A stretch of 64,000 nucleotides of DNA from Arthrobacter globiformis (GCF_030815865.1 NZ_JAUSXI010000001.1:3658001-3722000), one strand, 5' to 3'. Shown: positions 1 to 8,754, numbered from the stretch's first letter. Translations and numbers: made by a program. The notes: generated from the letters alone by a model not told the origin.

Positions 1-174
1 TGGAAGGTGGACGAGATCCTCGTTTACCTGACGTCCTTCATGACCCTGCACCCCGGCGACCTGGTGCTCACCGGCTTTCCGGCGGCCAGCACCGGCATCC
101 AGCCGGGCGACACCGTGACCTGCCGGGTGGGCGGGATCGGGGAGCTCTCCAACCCCGTCACGGCCGCTAGCTGA
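1..174 (+). CDS. Fumarylacetoacetate hydrolase family protein, C-terminal fragment
   Basis: Only the last 57 codons are inside the window; the 5' part lies to the left. The visible end contains TLHPGDLVLTGFPAAS followed by a short beta-rich tail (GDTVTCRVGGIGELSN), which matches the C-terminal end of the FAH fold used by fumarylpyruvate hydrolases and hydroxyheptadienedioate isomerases. These enzymes cleave or isomerise beta-diketo acids in catabolism of aromatic compounds using a divalent metal. The metal-binding residues are outside the view, so the substrate cannot be told. The last 8 bases overlap the end of the convergent cysteine desulfurase gene. Confidence 0.8.
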   Translation, partial: WKVDEILVYLTSFMTLHPGDLVLTGFPAASTGIQPGDTVTCRVGGIGELSNPVTAAS

Positions 175-1333
175 CCGATACGCCGCCCAGGTTCCGGACG
201 CTTCCGACGGCGGCTGTCACCGCCGCCGCTGCTGCCTCCAGGTCGGCGGCGGCCACCGACGAATCACAGCTGAACCTCACGGCGGTCTGCGCCACCTCCG
301 CTTCGATACCGAGTGCCACCAGCACCGGTGACGGCGCGTCCGATCCGGCCGCGCACGCCGAGCCGCTGGAGCAGACCACGCCCTGGCGCTCGAGTTCCAG
401 GAGCACGGACTCGCCGCTGGTGCCCGGGAAGCAGAACGACGCCACGGAGGGCAGCCGTTCGGACGGATGGCCGGTCAGCAGCGCACCGGGAACACTGCCC
501 AACACGGCGGCGATAAAATGATCACGCAGGCCCGAGACGCGGGCCGCGAGCGCGGGCTGGTCGGCGTGCGCCAGGGTGAGGGCGGTGGCCAAGGCCACGG
601 CGCCCGCAACATTTTCGGTGCCGGAGCGCCGGCCGCGTTCCTGCCCGCCGCCATGCACCAGGGGCTCGATCCGGGTCCGGCCCCGAACGAACAGGACCCC
701 GTTGCCCTTGGGCGCCCCGAGCTTGTGCCCGGAGATGCTCAGGGCGTCCACGCCGAGCGCCCTCGCATCCAGCGGCAGCCAGCCGGCGGCCTGCACGGCG
801 TCGGTGTGGAAGGGGATTCCTCGCCCCCGCGCCAGGTCCGCCAACTTAGCGACCGGCTGGACGGTCCCCACCTCGTTGTTGGCGTACATGATGCTGACCA
901 GCGCGGTTTCATCCCGCAGCACCGCGGCGAGTGCCTCCGGGGTCACGGTTCCGTTCCGGTCGACAGGCACGACGTCCACGGTGAAGCCGTGGAAGCGTTC
1001 CAGGTACCATGCGGACTCCTCCACGGCAGGATGCTCGACGGCGCTGATCACCACCCGGTTCAGCACCGGGTCCGCGGCCTGCCGCGCCAGGGCAATCCCC
1101 TTGACCGCGAGGTTGTCCGCCTCCGTGCCGCCCGAGGTGAAGGTGATCTCCCCGGGCCTGCAGCCCAGCACCGCGGCCACGGTCTTGCGGGCGTCCGCGA
1201 GCGCCCGCGCGGCGGAGTCACCGAGCGAGTGGTGGCTTGACGGGTTGCCGAATTCGCCGGTCAGGTAGGGCCACATGGCCTCCAGCACCTCCCGGCGGAC
1301 GGGTGTTGTGGCTGCTGCGTCCAGGAAGATCAT
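167..1333 (-). CDS. Cysteine desulfurase (NifS/IscS-type), last gene of the nad operon
   Basis: 388 residues, full length for a class V PLP aminotransferase. The PLP lysine is in SGHKLGAPKG (K204), the ring-stacking histidine is near H101, and the sulfur-accepting cysteine is in the CSSGSACAAGS loop (C327), as in group I desulfurases. The enzyme takes sulfur from L-cysteine as a persulfide for Fe-S cluster assembly. It starts 7 bases after the nadC stop, so it is almost certainly co-transcribed with nadA-nadB-nadC; quinolinate synthase NadA needs a [4Fe-4S] cluster, which gives a natural reason for the linkage (inference). No scaffold gene lies beside it. The 3' end overlaps the convergent FAH-family gene by 8 bases. 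Confidence 0.93.
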   Translation of the reverse strand: MIFLDAAATTPVRREVLEAMWPYLTGEFGNPSSHHSLGDSAARALADARKTVAAVLGCRPGEITFTSGGTEADNLAVKGIALARQAADPVLNRVVISAVEHPAVEESAWYLERFHGFTVDVVPVDRNGTVTPEALAAVLRDETALVSIMYANNEVGTVQPVAKLADLARGRGIPFHTDAVQAAGWLPLDARALGVDALSISGHKLGAPKGNGVLFVRGRTRIEPLVHGGGQERGRRSGTENVAGAVALATALTLAHADQPALAARVSGLRDHFIAAVLGSVPGALLTGHPSERLPSVASFCFPGTSGESVLLELERQGVVCSSGSACAAGSDAPSPVLVALGIEAEVAQTAVRFSCDSSVAAADLEAAAAAVTAAVGSVRNLGGVSVS

Positions 1334-1340
1334 GGTGTGC

Positions 1341-2219
1341 TCATTCCACTGTCAGTTCGACGTCCAGGCCGAGGTCCAGTGCCGTGACGCTGTGCGTCAG
1401 GGCGCCGACGGAGATGACGTCCACTCCGGCGGCGGCGATGTCCGCCACGGTGCGGAGGTTGACGTTGCCGCTGGCCTCCACCACGGCCCGCCCGGCGATC
1501 TGGCGGACACCGGCACGGAGTTCCTCAAGGCTGAAGTTGTCCAGCATGATGGTGTCCACCCCCGCGGCCAGGACGGGTTCGATCTGGTCGGCGCTGTCCA
1601 CCTCCACCTCGAAATGCGTCGTATGGCCCAGCTGGGCTTTGGCGTCGGCGAGGAGGGCGGTCAGCCGCGCCGGGTCTCCCCCGGTCATGACGGCTAGGTG
1701 GTTGTCCTTGGCCAGCACGGCGTCGGAAAGACTGTAGCGGTGGTTGGCGCCACCGCCGCAGCGGACGGCGTACCGTTCCAGGACCCGCAGGCCGGGCGTG
1801 GTCTTGCGGGTGTCGGTGATGCGGGCCCTGGTGCCGGCGGCCAGTGCCACGAATTCGGCGGTCTTGGTGGCGATGGCGCTCATCCGCTGTGCCAGGTTCA
1901 GGCCGACCCGCTCGGCTAGCAGCACGCTGCGCGCCCGGCCGGTGACCCGTGCGAGCTTTGTTCCGGCGGCGAAGGCCTCGCCGTCGGCCACGAGCAGCTC
2001 CACCTGCGTGTCTGGATCGACCATCAGCATGGCGTCGCGGAACACGCTGCCGCCGCTGAAGACGCCCGGGACGCGGGCGTTGAGCACCGCGGTGGCGCTG
2101 GCCTCGGCCGGGATCAGCAGCTGCGAGGTGATGTCGCCGCTGGGCGCATCCTCCGCGAAGGCCCGCTCCAGGATCTCACGGACGGGTGCTGCGGGGAGGG
2201 TCAGGCTAGTCATGGACAA
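1341..2219 (-). CDS. nadC: Nicotinate-nucleotide pyrophosphorylase (quinolinate phosphoribosyltransferase)
   Basis: 292 residues, normal for type II QPRTase. It joins quinolinate with PRPP to give nicotinate mononucleotide, CO2 and PPi, the third step of de novo NAD synthesis. The family signatures TRKTTPGLR, KDNHLAV, the VEVDS strand and the phosphate-binding end (LDNFS, then VEASGNVNL and ISVGALTHS) are all present in order. The start overlaps the nadB 3' end by 14 bases, indicating translational coupling in the nadA-nadB-nadC operon. Confidence 0.96.
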   Translation of the reverse strand: MSMTSLTLPAAPVREILERAFAEDAPSGDITSQLLIPAEASATAVLNARVPGVFSGGSVFRDAMLMVDPDTQVELLVADGEAFAAGTKLARVTGRARSVLLAERVGLNLAQRMSAIATKTAEFVALAAGTRARITDTRKTTPGLRVLERYAVRCGGGANHRYSLSDAVLAKDNHLAVMTGGDPARLTALLADAKAQLGHTTHFEVEVDSADQIEPVLAAGVDTIMLDNFSLEELRAGVRQIAGRAVVEASGNVNLRTVADIAAAGVDVISVGALTHSVTALDLGLDVELTVE

Positions 2220-4092
2220 GGCTCGCTTTCGGGCTCATTCTGAATTCTTCGTCTAGGTCGTGCGCCTGGTCGTTCAGGCTGATGACCGGCTCCGGCGGGC
2301 CGTCGTCGCGGTAGTGCGCGCCGAGCGACGCCCGCCGCTCTTCCGCCGCGTGGACCAGCAGCTGCGCGGCGAGGAGCAGGTTGGCGTCCTCATGGGTCCG
2401 CGGGTCCGCCGACTGCGGCACGGCTTCAGGACGGACGACGGCGGCCCACTCGGCCAGCGCAGCCCCCGCCTCCCGCAGCAGCCCCCCACTGCGCAACACC
2501 CCGGCATTAGCAGTCATCAGCCGCCGCAAAGCCCCCCGAGAAAACTCCCGGGGTTCGGCGCGGGCCTCATCGGAAGGTTCGGTTCGGGGCAGCCGGTCGA
2601 GCTCGCGTGCCCGGAGTTCAGGAACAGCGGCCAATATCTCCTCGGGGTAAGGCACAGCGGTTTGGGCATCCGTCCCCAAGTCGCGAGAGAGGGCCACGGA
2701 AGCGTCGGCTGACGGTGCCCCGGAAGCGTGCGTAAAAGGGAGGCCGCTAGCGGCCGAGCTAGCACGCGGAGGGGTGCCGTTAGTCGACGCCCCCAGCGGA
2801 GTAGTGCTGTCTTGCGACGTCCCAGACGAGAAATCGCCAAGGAACGCTTCGACAGCCCGCCGCCCGAAAACCAAGCCTTCGAGGAGGGAATTGCTTGCAA
2901 GCCGGTTGGCGCCCTGGACTCCGGTGCAGGCGACTTCACCGGCCGCGAAGAGTCCGGGGACGGTGGTGCGGCCGTGCAGGTCTGTGGAGACGCCGCCCAT
3001 CCAGTAGTGCGCGGCTGGCGCGACGGGGACGAGTTCCCGGGTCCAGTCAATGCCGGCTTCGCGGGTACGCCGCGTGATGGTTGGGAAGCGTTTCGCCAGG
3101 AACCCCGCGCCCCTGGCGTCCTCGATGACCCGGGCGTCGAGATAGACGTGGCCGTTGGGGTCGCCGAGCGCGGCCAGGTGCAGGGCAATGCTGCGGGAGA
3201 CGACGTCGCGCGGGGCGAGTTCGGCGTCGGGGTGGTAGCCGCGCAGGAAGCGGCGGCCCTGGGCGTCAACGAGGATGGCACCCTCGCCGCGGACAGCCTC
3301 GGAGATCAGCAGCGGGTCCTGGCCGTCGTCGGGCTTCGCTCCCCCGTCCGGCCTGACCAGGCAGCTGGGGTGGAACTGGAAGAACTCCAGGTCCGCGACG
3401 GCAGCACCGGCTCGCCAGGCGAGGGCCAGGCCGTCCGCGGTGGCAACGGAAGGGTTGGTGGTCTTTTCGAACAGCTGCCCTGCCCCGCCGGTGGCCAGCA
3501 GCACAGCGTCGGTCTGGATGCTTCCTGGCCGGCCGTCCTGCAGGAACTCAACGCCCGTGACCGGCCGGCCCTGCTGGAGGAGTGCAGTGACACTGGCATG
3601 GCCCAGCAGCCGGATCCTGCCCGTGGCCTGCCCGGCCAGCACCGCGCAGATCAGGGCGTTGGCGATGCCAGCGCCGGTGGCGTCGCCGCCGGCGTGCAGG
3701 ATCCGCGGCGCGGAGTGGGCGGCTTCGAGACCCAAGGCGGGGTCGCCGCCGTCGTCAAGGTCAAAACGGACGCCAAAACGGCCGAGCCCGGCGATGTCCC
3801 GCCGCGCCTCGGTGCAGAGCACCCGGACAGCCGCCGGGTTGCAGTGCCCGGCGCCGGCCTTCAGGGTGTCGGCGATGTGGGCGGCCACGGTGTCTCCGGG
3901 CGACGGCTCGTCCAGGACGGCGGAAATGCCGCCCTGGGCGAAGTACGTGTTGCTGTCCGCGAGCGCGCCCTTGGTCAGCAGCACCACGTCGGCGCCTGAT
4001 TCCGCCGCGAGCAGCGCGGCGTAGAGGCCGGCGATGCCGCTGCCTACGACGGCGAGCCGCCGGTGTCCGGCAGTTCCGTTTTCGCTGGTCAT
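2206..4092 (-). CDS. nadB: L-aspartate oxidase
   Basis: 628 residues. It oxidises L-aspartate to iminoaspartate with FAD, the first step of de novo NAD synthesis; the product is handed to NadA. An N-terminal Rossmann FAD motif (VVGSGIAGLYAALLAAESG, residues 15-33), the capping region (YFAQGGISAVLD) and the catalytic stretch around HPSC and GEGAILVDAQGRRF are intact. The protein is about 90 residues longer than E. coli NadB. The extra length is a Ser/Thr/Ala-rich, probably disordered linker at roughly residues 425-490, between the FAD/capping domains and the C-terminal helical domain. It begins 10 bases after the nadA stop and overlaps nadC. Confidence 0.95.
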   Translation of the reverse strand: MTSENGTAGHRRLAVVGSGIAGLYAALLAAESGADVVLLTKGALADSNTYFAQGGISAVLDEPSPGDTVAAHIADTLKAGAGHCNPAAVRVLCTEARRDIAGLGRFGVRFDLDDGGDPALGLEAAHSAPRILHAGGDATGAGIANALICAVLAGQATGRIRLLGHASVTALLQQGRPVTGVEFLQDGRPGSIQTDAVLLATGGAGQLFEKTTNPSVATADGLALAWRAGAAVADLEFFQFHPSCLVRPDGGAKPDDGQDPLLISEAVRGEGAILVDAQGRRFLRGYHPDAELAPRDVVSRSIALHLAALGDPNGHVYLDARVIEDARGAGFLAKRFPTITRRTREAGIDWTRELVPVAPAAHYWMGGVSTDLHGRTTVPGLFAAGEVACTGVQGANRLASNSLLEGLVFGRRAVEAFLGDFSSGTSQDSTTPLGASTNGTPPRASSAASGLPFTHASGAPSADASVALSRDLGTDAQTAVPYPEEILAAVPELRARELDRLPRTEPSDEARAEPREFSRGALRRLMTANAGVLRSGGLLREAGAALAEWAAVVRPEAVPQSADPRTHEDANLLLAAQLLVHAAEERRASLGAHYRDDGPPEPVISLNDQAHDLDEEFRMSPKASLVHD

Positions 4093-4102
4093 TGCGGGCT
4101 CT

Positions 4103-5413
4103 CTATTGGGGCTTGGCGGCGAGCATGCGCTCGAGTGCTGTCCTGGCGTCCTGCTGCACGTCGTCGTCCACGGTGATGCGGTTTACCACCCGGCCGGCGA
4201 CGAGTTCTTCGAGCACCCAGGCCAGGTAGCCGGGGTGGATCCGGTACATGGTGCTGCAGGGGCAGATGACCGGGTCCAGGCAGAAGATGGTGTGCTGCGG
4301 GTACTGGGCCGCCAGCCGGTTCACCATGTTGATTTCGGTGCCGATCGCGAAGACGGTGGGCTCGGTGGCGGCCGCGATGGCTTTCTGGATGAAATCCGTC
4401 GACCCGGCGGAGTCGGCTGCGTCCACCACTTCCATGGGGCACTCGGGGTGCACAATGACGTTGACGCCCGGGAAGTCTGCGCGTGCCTTCTCGATCTGGG
4501 CCACGCTGAAGCGCTTGTGGACCGAGCAGAATCCGTGCCAGAGGATCACGCGGGAGGCCAGCAGGGCCTGTTCGTCGTTGCCGCCAAGTTCCTTGTGCGG
4601 GTTCCACATGGGCATCTGCTCGAGCGGGACACCCAGCGCCTTGGCCGTGTTCCGGCCGAGGTGCTGGTCCGGGAAGAAGAGGACGCGCTGGCCGCGCTCG
4701 AAGGCCCATTCAAGGACCGTCTTGGCGTTGGAGGACGTGCAGACGATGCCGCCGTTCCGGCCGCAGAACGCTTTCAACGCCGCGGAGGAATTCATGTAGG
4801 TGACCGGGATGACCGGAACGCGGCCTTCGGCGTCGGGCTCAGTGCCGAAAATCTCCTCAAGCTGCTCCCAGCAGTCCTCCACGGAATCGGCGTCGGCCAT
4901 GTCCGCCATCGAGCATCCGGCAGCGAGGTTGGGCAGGATGACAGCCTGCTCCGGCATGGAGAGGGTGTCCGCGGTTTCGGCCATGAAGTGGACGCCACAG
5001 AACACGATCGCTTCGGCGTCGGGCCGGGTCAGCGCGGCGTTGGCCAGCTGGAATGAATCGCCAACAAAGTCGGCGTACTGGACAACCTCGTCGCGCTGGT
5101 AGAAGTGGCCCAGGATGACGGCGCGGTCACCCAGTGCCGCCTTGGCAGCACGGATCCGGGCGTCGAGTTCAGCTTCGCCTGCAAGCTTGTACTCCTCGGG
5201 AAGTTGCCCCTGGCGCGGCGTGGAGGCAGGAGCGACGTCCGCGCTGGAGGCGCCGGGACCGTAGGCGGGAACGCCGGCGAGCGTTTCCGCGAGGTCGTAT
5301 TCCCAGGGGCCCTTGGCGAGCGCCGGGCTGCAGGTGCCGCCGGTGCCGGCTGCAGTGGCCAGCTCGGCCTGTTCACGCGTGATCAGCTGGATGGCAGTAT
5401 TGACGCTGCTCAT
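4103..5413 (-). CDS. nadA: Quinolinate synthase
   Basis: 436 residues. It condenses iminoaspartate with dihydroxyacetone phosphate to quinolinate in the cytoplasm using a [4Fe-4S] cluster. Visible cysteine motifs include VFCGVHFMAETAD, LAAGCSMADM, HPECPMEVV and CPCSTMYRIHPG, matching the three-fold pseudo-symmetric NadA family. An N-terminal extension of about 80 residues precedes the core, as in other actinobacterial NadA. The ATG overlaps the stop of the upstream nrtR gene (ATGA), with an AGGAG Shine-Dalgarno 5 bases ahead, so translation is probably coupled. Confidence 0.96.
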   Translation of the reverse strand: MSSVNTAIQLITREQAELATAAGTGGTCSPALAKGPWEYDLAETLAGVPAYGPGASSADVAPASTPRQGQLPEEYKLAGEAELDARIRAAKAALGDRAVILGHFYQRDEVVQYADFVGDSFQLANAALTRPDAEAIVFCGVHFMAETADTLSMPEQAVILPNLAAGCSMADMADADSVEDCWEQLEEIFGTEPDAEGRVPVIPVTYMNSSAALKAFCGRNGGIVCTSSNAKTVLEWAFERGQRVLFFPDQHLGRNTAKALGVPLEQMPMWNPHKELGGNDEQALLASRVILWHGFCSVHKRFSVAQIEKARADFPGVNVIVHPECPMEVVDAADSAGSTDFIQKAIAAATEPTVFAIGTEINMVNRLAAQYPQHTIFCLDPVICPCSTMYRIHPGYLAWVLEELVAGRVVNRITVDDDVQQDARTALERMLAAKPQ

Positions 5414-6129
5414 GGGGTGCTCCTGTTATCTGGGTCGAGGCCGGGGCGGCCTGTAAATCGGTAAAGACGCGGCGGGCGGTGCTTGCCGCCCTGGAGGTAT
5501 TCACCGGTTTCTTCGATTTCCGGCGTCGACTTTATCTGCCGGCGGAAGTTGGCGGGGTCCAGCTGCGTGTCCAAAACGGCTTCGTAGACCTCGCGGACCT
5601 GGGCGAGGGTGAAGTATTCCCCCAGGAAGTGGTAGGCGATGGAGCCGTAGGCCAGCTTGTTCCGCAGGCGCCAGAGGGCGTAGTCCACAATCCCGTTGTG
5701 GTCGAAGGCCAGGCTGCCGAGCTTGTCGGCGCGGAACCACCGGACGTTCTCGGATTCGTCCGCGAGGGCAGCTTCGGTGGGCTGGACCAGCGCCCAGTAG
5801 ACGATGGACACCACGCGCTGCGTGGGCGAGCGGTGCATGCCGCCGAAGGCGTAGAGCTGCTCAAGGTAGCTGGGTGCCAGCCCTGTTGTTTCCCTCAGGT
5901 TCCGCGAGGCAGCGTCCTGCAGGGATTCAGCGTGGGTCAGCGGACCGCCGGGCAGGGCCCAGAGCCCCTTGAACGGCTCCCGGATCCGGCGGACCAACGG
6001 CAGCCAGAGCGTGGGCCGGCCAGAGGACTCGCTGGGGCGGAGCGCGAAAATCACCGTGGAAATGGCGAGCGACGGCGGCGCGGACTGCCGCTCGGCCACG
6101 TTGGCTGAGGTGGTGTACACGGTAATCAC
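5410..6129 (-). CDS. nrtR: Nudix-domain transcriptional regulator of NAD synthesis (NrtR-type)
   Basis: About 239 residues. An N-terminal Nudix-like domain (LALRPS through GPLTHAESLQDAASRNLRETTGL) is followed by a C-terminal winged-helix part (YFTLAQVREVYEAVLDTQLDPANFRRQI), the layout of NrtR regulators, which sense ADP-ribose and repress NAD genes (established for the family). The Nudix box is degenerate: the G-x5-E...REx2EE pattern is only partly kept, consistent with a sensor rather than a hydrolase. The frame stays open to a TTG at 6186, but that start lies inside the palindromic operator. I prefer the GTG at 6129, preceded by GGAG, or the one at 6120. First gene of the nadABC operon. Confidence 0.88.
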   Translation of the reverse strand: MITVYTTSANVAERQSAPPSLAISTVIFALRPSESSGRPTLWLPLVRRIREPFKGLWALPGGPLTHAESLQDAASRNLRETTGLAPSYLEQLYAFGGMHRSPTQRVVSIVYWALVQPTEAALADESENVRWFRADKLGSLAFDHNGIVDYALWRLRNKLAYGSIAYHFLGEYFTLAQVREVYEAVLDTQLDPANFRRQIKSTPEIEETGEYLQGGKHRPPRLYRFTGRPGLDPDNRSTP

Positions 6130-6175
6130 CCGCTCCGCTGCGATCGGCCGGCCCGGCTGGGGGCCGCCTCGGTTA

Positions 6176-6193
6176 GTTATAGTCAATTTGACT
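6176..6193. promoter_or_regulatory. Probable NrtR operator overlapping the nrtR promoter
   Basis: A perfect 13-base palindrome AGTCAATTTGACT spans 6181-6193. Reading leftwards it is followed immediately by TATAAC (6181-6176), a good -10 box for the nrtR-nadABC operon, so a bound repressor would block RNA polymerase. The site lies in the divergent gap between nrtR and the permease gene. That NrtR binds here is inference from position and symmetry. Confidence 0.6.
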
Positions 6194-6261
6194 CAAACTG
6201 ATTCTACGGCCGGTTGCCCGGGATGCAAAATGTTTCGCCGGAAGTTGGGTGTAAATTCGAA

Positions 6262-6278
6262 AGGTCCCAAAAGGACCT
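6262..6278. repeat. 6-bp inverted repeat in the permease leader
   Basis: AGGTCC and GGACCT flank a 5-base spacer, 28 bases upstream of the permease ATG. It could be an operator or a small leader hairpin; the sequence alone does not decide. Confidence 0.35.
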
Positions 6279-6306
6279 GTTCCCCAACCCCAAGAAGGTA
6301 CGCAGC

Positions 6307-7698
6307 ATGACGATGAAGTCCACGGCAGAGCGACCCGCAGTACAGCTCCGCCACAGCATGAAACCCCGCCAACTCACCATGATGGGTCTGGGCAGCGCCA
6401 TAGGCGCCGGGCTCTTCCTGGGTTCCGGCGCCGGTGTCCAGGCGGCCGGCCCGGCAGTTTTGGTTTCCTACCTTGTGGCCGGCACGCTCATCATCCTGGT
6501 CATGTGGGCGCTGGGCGAAATGGCGGCAGCCAACCCCAACAGCGGCGCCTTCTCCGTTTACGCCGAACGCGCCATGGGCAGGACCGCCGGGGCAACCGTG
6601 GGCTGGCTCTGGTGGCTGCAGTTGGTGGTGGTCATTGCCGCCGAGGCGCTCGGCGCCGCGGGGCTGCTGTTTTCGGTCTGGCCGGTGGTTCCGGTGTGGG
6701 CGCTCTCCCTGGTGTTCATGGTGCTGTTCACCGGCATCAACCTCGCCGGCGTGAAGAACTTCGGTGAGTTCGAGTTCTGGTTTGCCATCCTCAAGGTGAC
6801 CGCCATAGTCCTGTTCCTCGCCATTGGCGCCGCACTGCTCCTGGGGCTCCTGCCGGACGCGGCATCCCCCGGCGTGGCCAACATCACCGGAGACTTCGCG
6901 CCCTCGGGCCTTGCCGGCATTGCCACCGCACTGTTTGTGGTGATCTTCGCGTTCGGCGGCACGGAAATCGTCAGCGTCGCAGCGGCTGAGACCGAAAACC
7001 CCGAGCACAGCGTCACCAAGGCCATCCGGACGGTCGTGTGGCGGATCCTCGTCTTCTACATCGGCTCCGTCTTCGTAATCGCAGCCGTCCTTCCCGCCAC
7101 CTCGGAGGCCCTGTCCTCGCCCTTCGCGGGCGTCCTGGATGCCGCCCGCATCCCGGGTGCCGCCACCGCCATCACCCTGGTGGCCGTCGTCGCCCTGCTG
7201 TCCGCCCTGAACGCCAACCTGTACGGCGCCTCGCGCATGGTGTTCTCGCTGGCAGAGCGCGGCGAGGCTCCCGGCTTCCTGTCCCGGCTCAGCGGCGCGG
7301 GCGTGCCGATGGTCGCCGTCGGAGTCTCCGTCGCATTCGGCTTCATCGCCACTGTCCTGGAACTGCTGTTCCCCGAGCGCATCCTGCCGGCCCTGTTCCA
7401 ACTGGTCGGGTCCACTTGCCTCGTGGTCTGGGGTTCGGCACTGGTCTCTCAGCTCATCCTGCGCCGGCGCGCAGACCGCGACGGCACTCCCCTGCCGCTG
7501 CGGATGAAGGGTTTCCCCGGGCTCACAGTGTTCGGCCTGGTTCTGCTGGGGCTGGTGTTTGCTGTGGGCTTCAGCGCCGAGAGCAGCCGCATCCAGCTGA
7601 TCAGCACGCTGCTGCTGATTGCCGGCATTGCCGCCGCCTGCTGGGCAGGCGCGCGGTTCGCGGCAGCCCGGCGCGCCCGCGCCCGGTCACACAGGTAG
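6307..7698 (+). CDS. APC-superfamily amino acid permease
   Basis: 463 residues, about 12 membrane segments by eye. The conserved N-terminal part of the APC/AAT transporters is clear: HSMKPRQLTMMGLGSAIGAG, then LGSGAGVQAAGPAVLVSYLVAG and WALGEMAAANPNSGAFS. Best resemblance is to proton-coupled GABA, proline or D-alanine/glycine permeases; the exact substrate cannot be read from sequence. The frame is open from 6214, but the ATG at 6307 is chosen because AGAAGG ends 8 bases upstream and the family core begins just after it. It is divergent from nrtR and followed by a strong hairpin. Confidence 0.9.
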   Translation: MTMKSTAERPAVQLRHSMKPRQLTMMGLGSAIGAGLFLGSGAGVQAAGPAVLVSYLVAGTLIILVMWALGEMAAANPNSGAFSVYAERAMGRTAGATVGWLWWLQLVVVIAAEALGAAGLLFSVWPVVPVWALSLVFMVLFTGINLAGVKNFGEFEFWFAILKVTAIVLFLAIGAALLLGLLPDAASPGVANITGDFAPSGLAGIATALFVVIFAFGGTEIVSVAAAETENPEHSVTKAIRTVVWRILVFYIGSVFVIAAVLPATSEALSSPFAGVLDAARIPGAATAITLVAVVALLSALNANLYGASRMVFSLAERGEAPGFLSRLSGAGVPMVAVGVSVAFGFIATVLELLFPERILPALFQLVGSTCLVVWGSALVSQLILRRRADRDGTPLPLRMKGFPGLTVFGLVLLGLVFAVGFSAESSRIQLISTLLLIAGIAAACWAGARFAAARRARARSHR

Positions 7699-7737
7699 CC
7701 GGCACCTGCCGAGCCCCGGGATTCCGGCCCCCCACCG

Positions 7738-7803
7738 CCCAACCAGGTAGCAGCACAGGGGGTTCCCAAGGCTGGGAACCCCCTGTGCTGCCACCCAGTT
7801 GGG
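7738..7803 (+). terminator. Very long hairpin after the permease gene
   Basis: Two 31-base arms (7738-7768 and 7773-7803) are reverse complements at 28 of 31 positions around a 4-base loop AGGC; the inner 18 base pairs are perfect. It begins 39 bases after the permease stop. There is no T-run behind it, so it is either a U-less actinobacterial terminator or a palindromic repeat element. Confidence 0.6.
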
Positions 7804-7926
7804 AAGCCGTGGATTTCCCCGGTCGGCCGACAGGTAGAGTGGTGCCCATCCACGGCGGACCGGCGACGAAGCAGTCCGGGCGAGCCTGTACATGAAGAGG
7901 ACTGAGACTTGACGAGGACTGAGGCG

Positions 7927-8754
7927 ATGAGCGGCAGACACACCGGTGAACAGCACTCCCACACGGTCGAGGGCACCGACCCGCAGCTATACGTCGGGGT
8001 GCACGACCCCAAGAACGACGCCGGACTCCGCCCCATCCTCCTCATCCACGGCTTCTCCGCGTCCAGCAAGCTGAACTGGGAGGACACCGGCTGGATCCCG
8101 GCTCTCCTGGAGGCCGGCCGCCGCGTCATCGCCGTCGATCTTCCCGGCCACGGCCGCAGCGGCGCGCCGGAGGACATGGACTCCTACTCGCCCAGCCGGA
8201 TCAGGGCGGACCTGCTGCAGATCGCGTTCGACGCCGGCGCCCGGCCTTTGCGCGACGGTGACCCCGCCAGCGGGCTGGACGTGATCGGCTATTCCCTCGG
8301 TTCCCGGCTCGGCTGGGAGTTCGGCGCCACCCAGCCGGAGCTGGTCCACCGGCTGGTCCTGGGCGGCCCGAACATGGCCGACCCGCTGGCGGCCTTCGAC
8401 CTCGTGGCCGCCCAGCGCTACCTGGCCGACGGCACGCCCATCGCGGACGCGTCCACGGCCAGGCTCCTCAGCATGGCGCAGGCGCTGCCGAGCAACAACA
8501 TCTTCGCCCTGCTGTCCCTGGTGGAGGCCATCAAGGGTGAACCGTACGACCCGGCCGAGGCCGTGCCGCACATGCCCATGCTGCTGGTGGCCGGCGAAAA
8601 CGATGAACGCGCCACGTCCATGCCGCAGCTTGCCGAACTGGCAGTGAAGGCCGGTTCCGCGGCCGAGCAGCTGGTGCTGCCCGGCCGCACGCACACCAAC
8701 GCCATCACCAGCCGCGCCTTCAAGCAGGCGGCCATCGCGTTCCTCGGCAACTAG
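7927..8754 (+). CDS. Alpha/beta hydrolase
   Basis: 275 residues from the ATG at 7927; an in-frame TTG at 7909, with GAGG 8 bases ahead, is an alternative start. The fold is clear: oxyanion strand LLIHGFSASSKLNW, nucleophile elbow GYSLGSRLG, acid region LLVAGENDERA and catalytic histidine in GRTHTN. These features fit a serine esterase or epoxide hydrolase-like enzyme; no substrate can be assigned. The gene seems monocistronic, lying between the permease hairpin and a phosphoribosyltransferase that has its own promoter. Confidence 0.85.
   Translation: MSGRHTGEQHSHTVEGTDPQLYVGVHDPKNDAGLRPILLIHGFSASSKLNWEDTGWIPALLEAGRRVIAVDLPGHGRSGAPEDMDSYSPSRIRADLLQIAFDAGARPLRDGDPASGLDVIGYSLGSRLGWEFGATQPELVHRLVLGGPNMADPLAAFDLVAAQRYLADGTPIADASTARLLSMAQALPSNNIFALLSLVEAIKGEPYDPAEAVPHMPMLLVAGENDERATSMPQLAELAVKAGSAAEQLVLPGRTHTNAITSRAFKQAAIAFLGN

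Noticed and set aside
2728..3999. 423-codon plus-strand frame opposite nadB
   Set aside because: Antisense shadow of a well-supported nadB; long open antisense frames are common at this GC content.
6193..7401. 402-codon minus-strand frame opposite the permease
   Set aside because: Low-complexity His/Gly/Glu shadow of membrane-protein codons.
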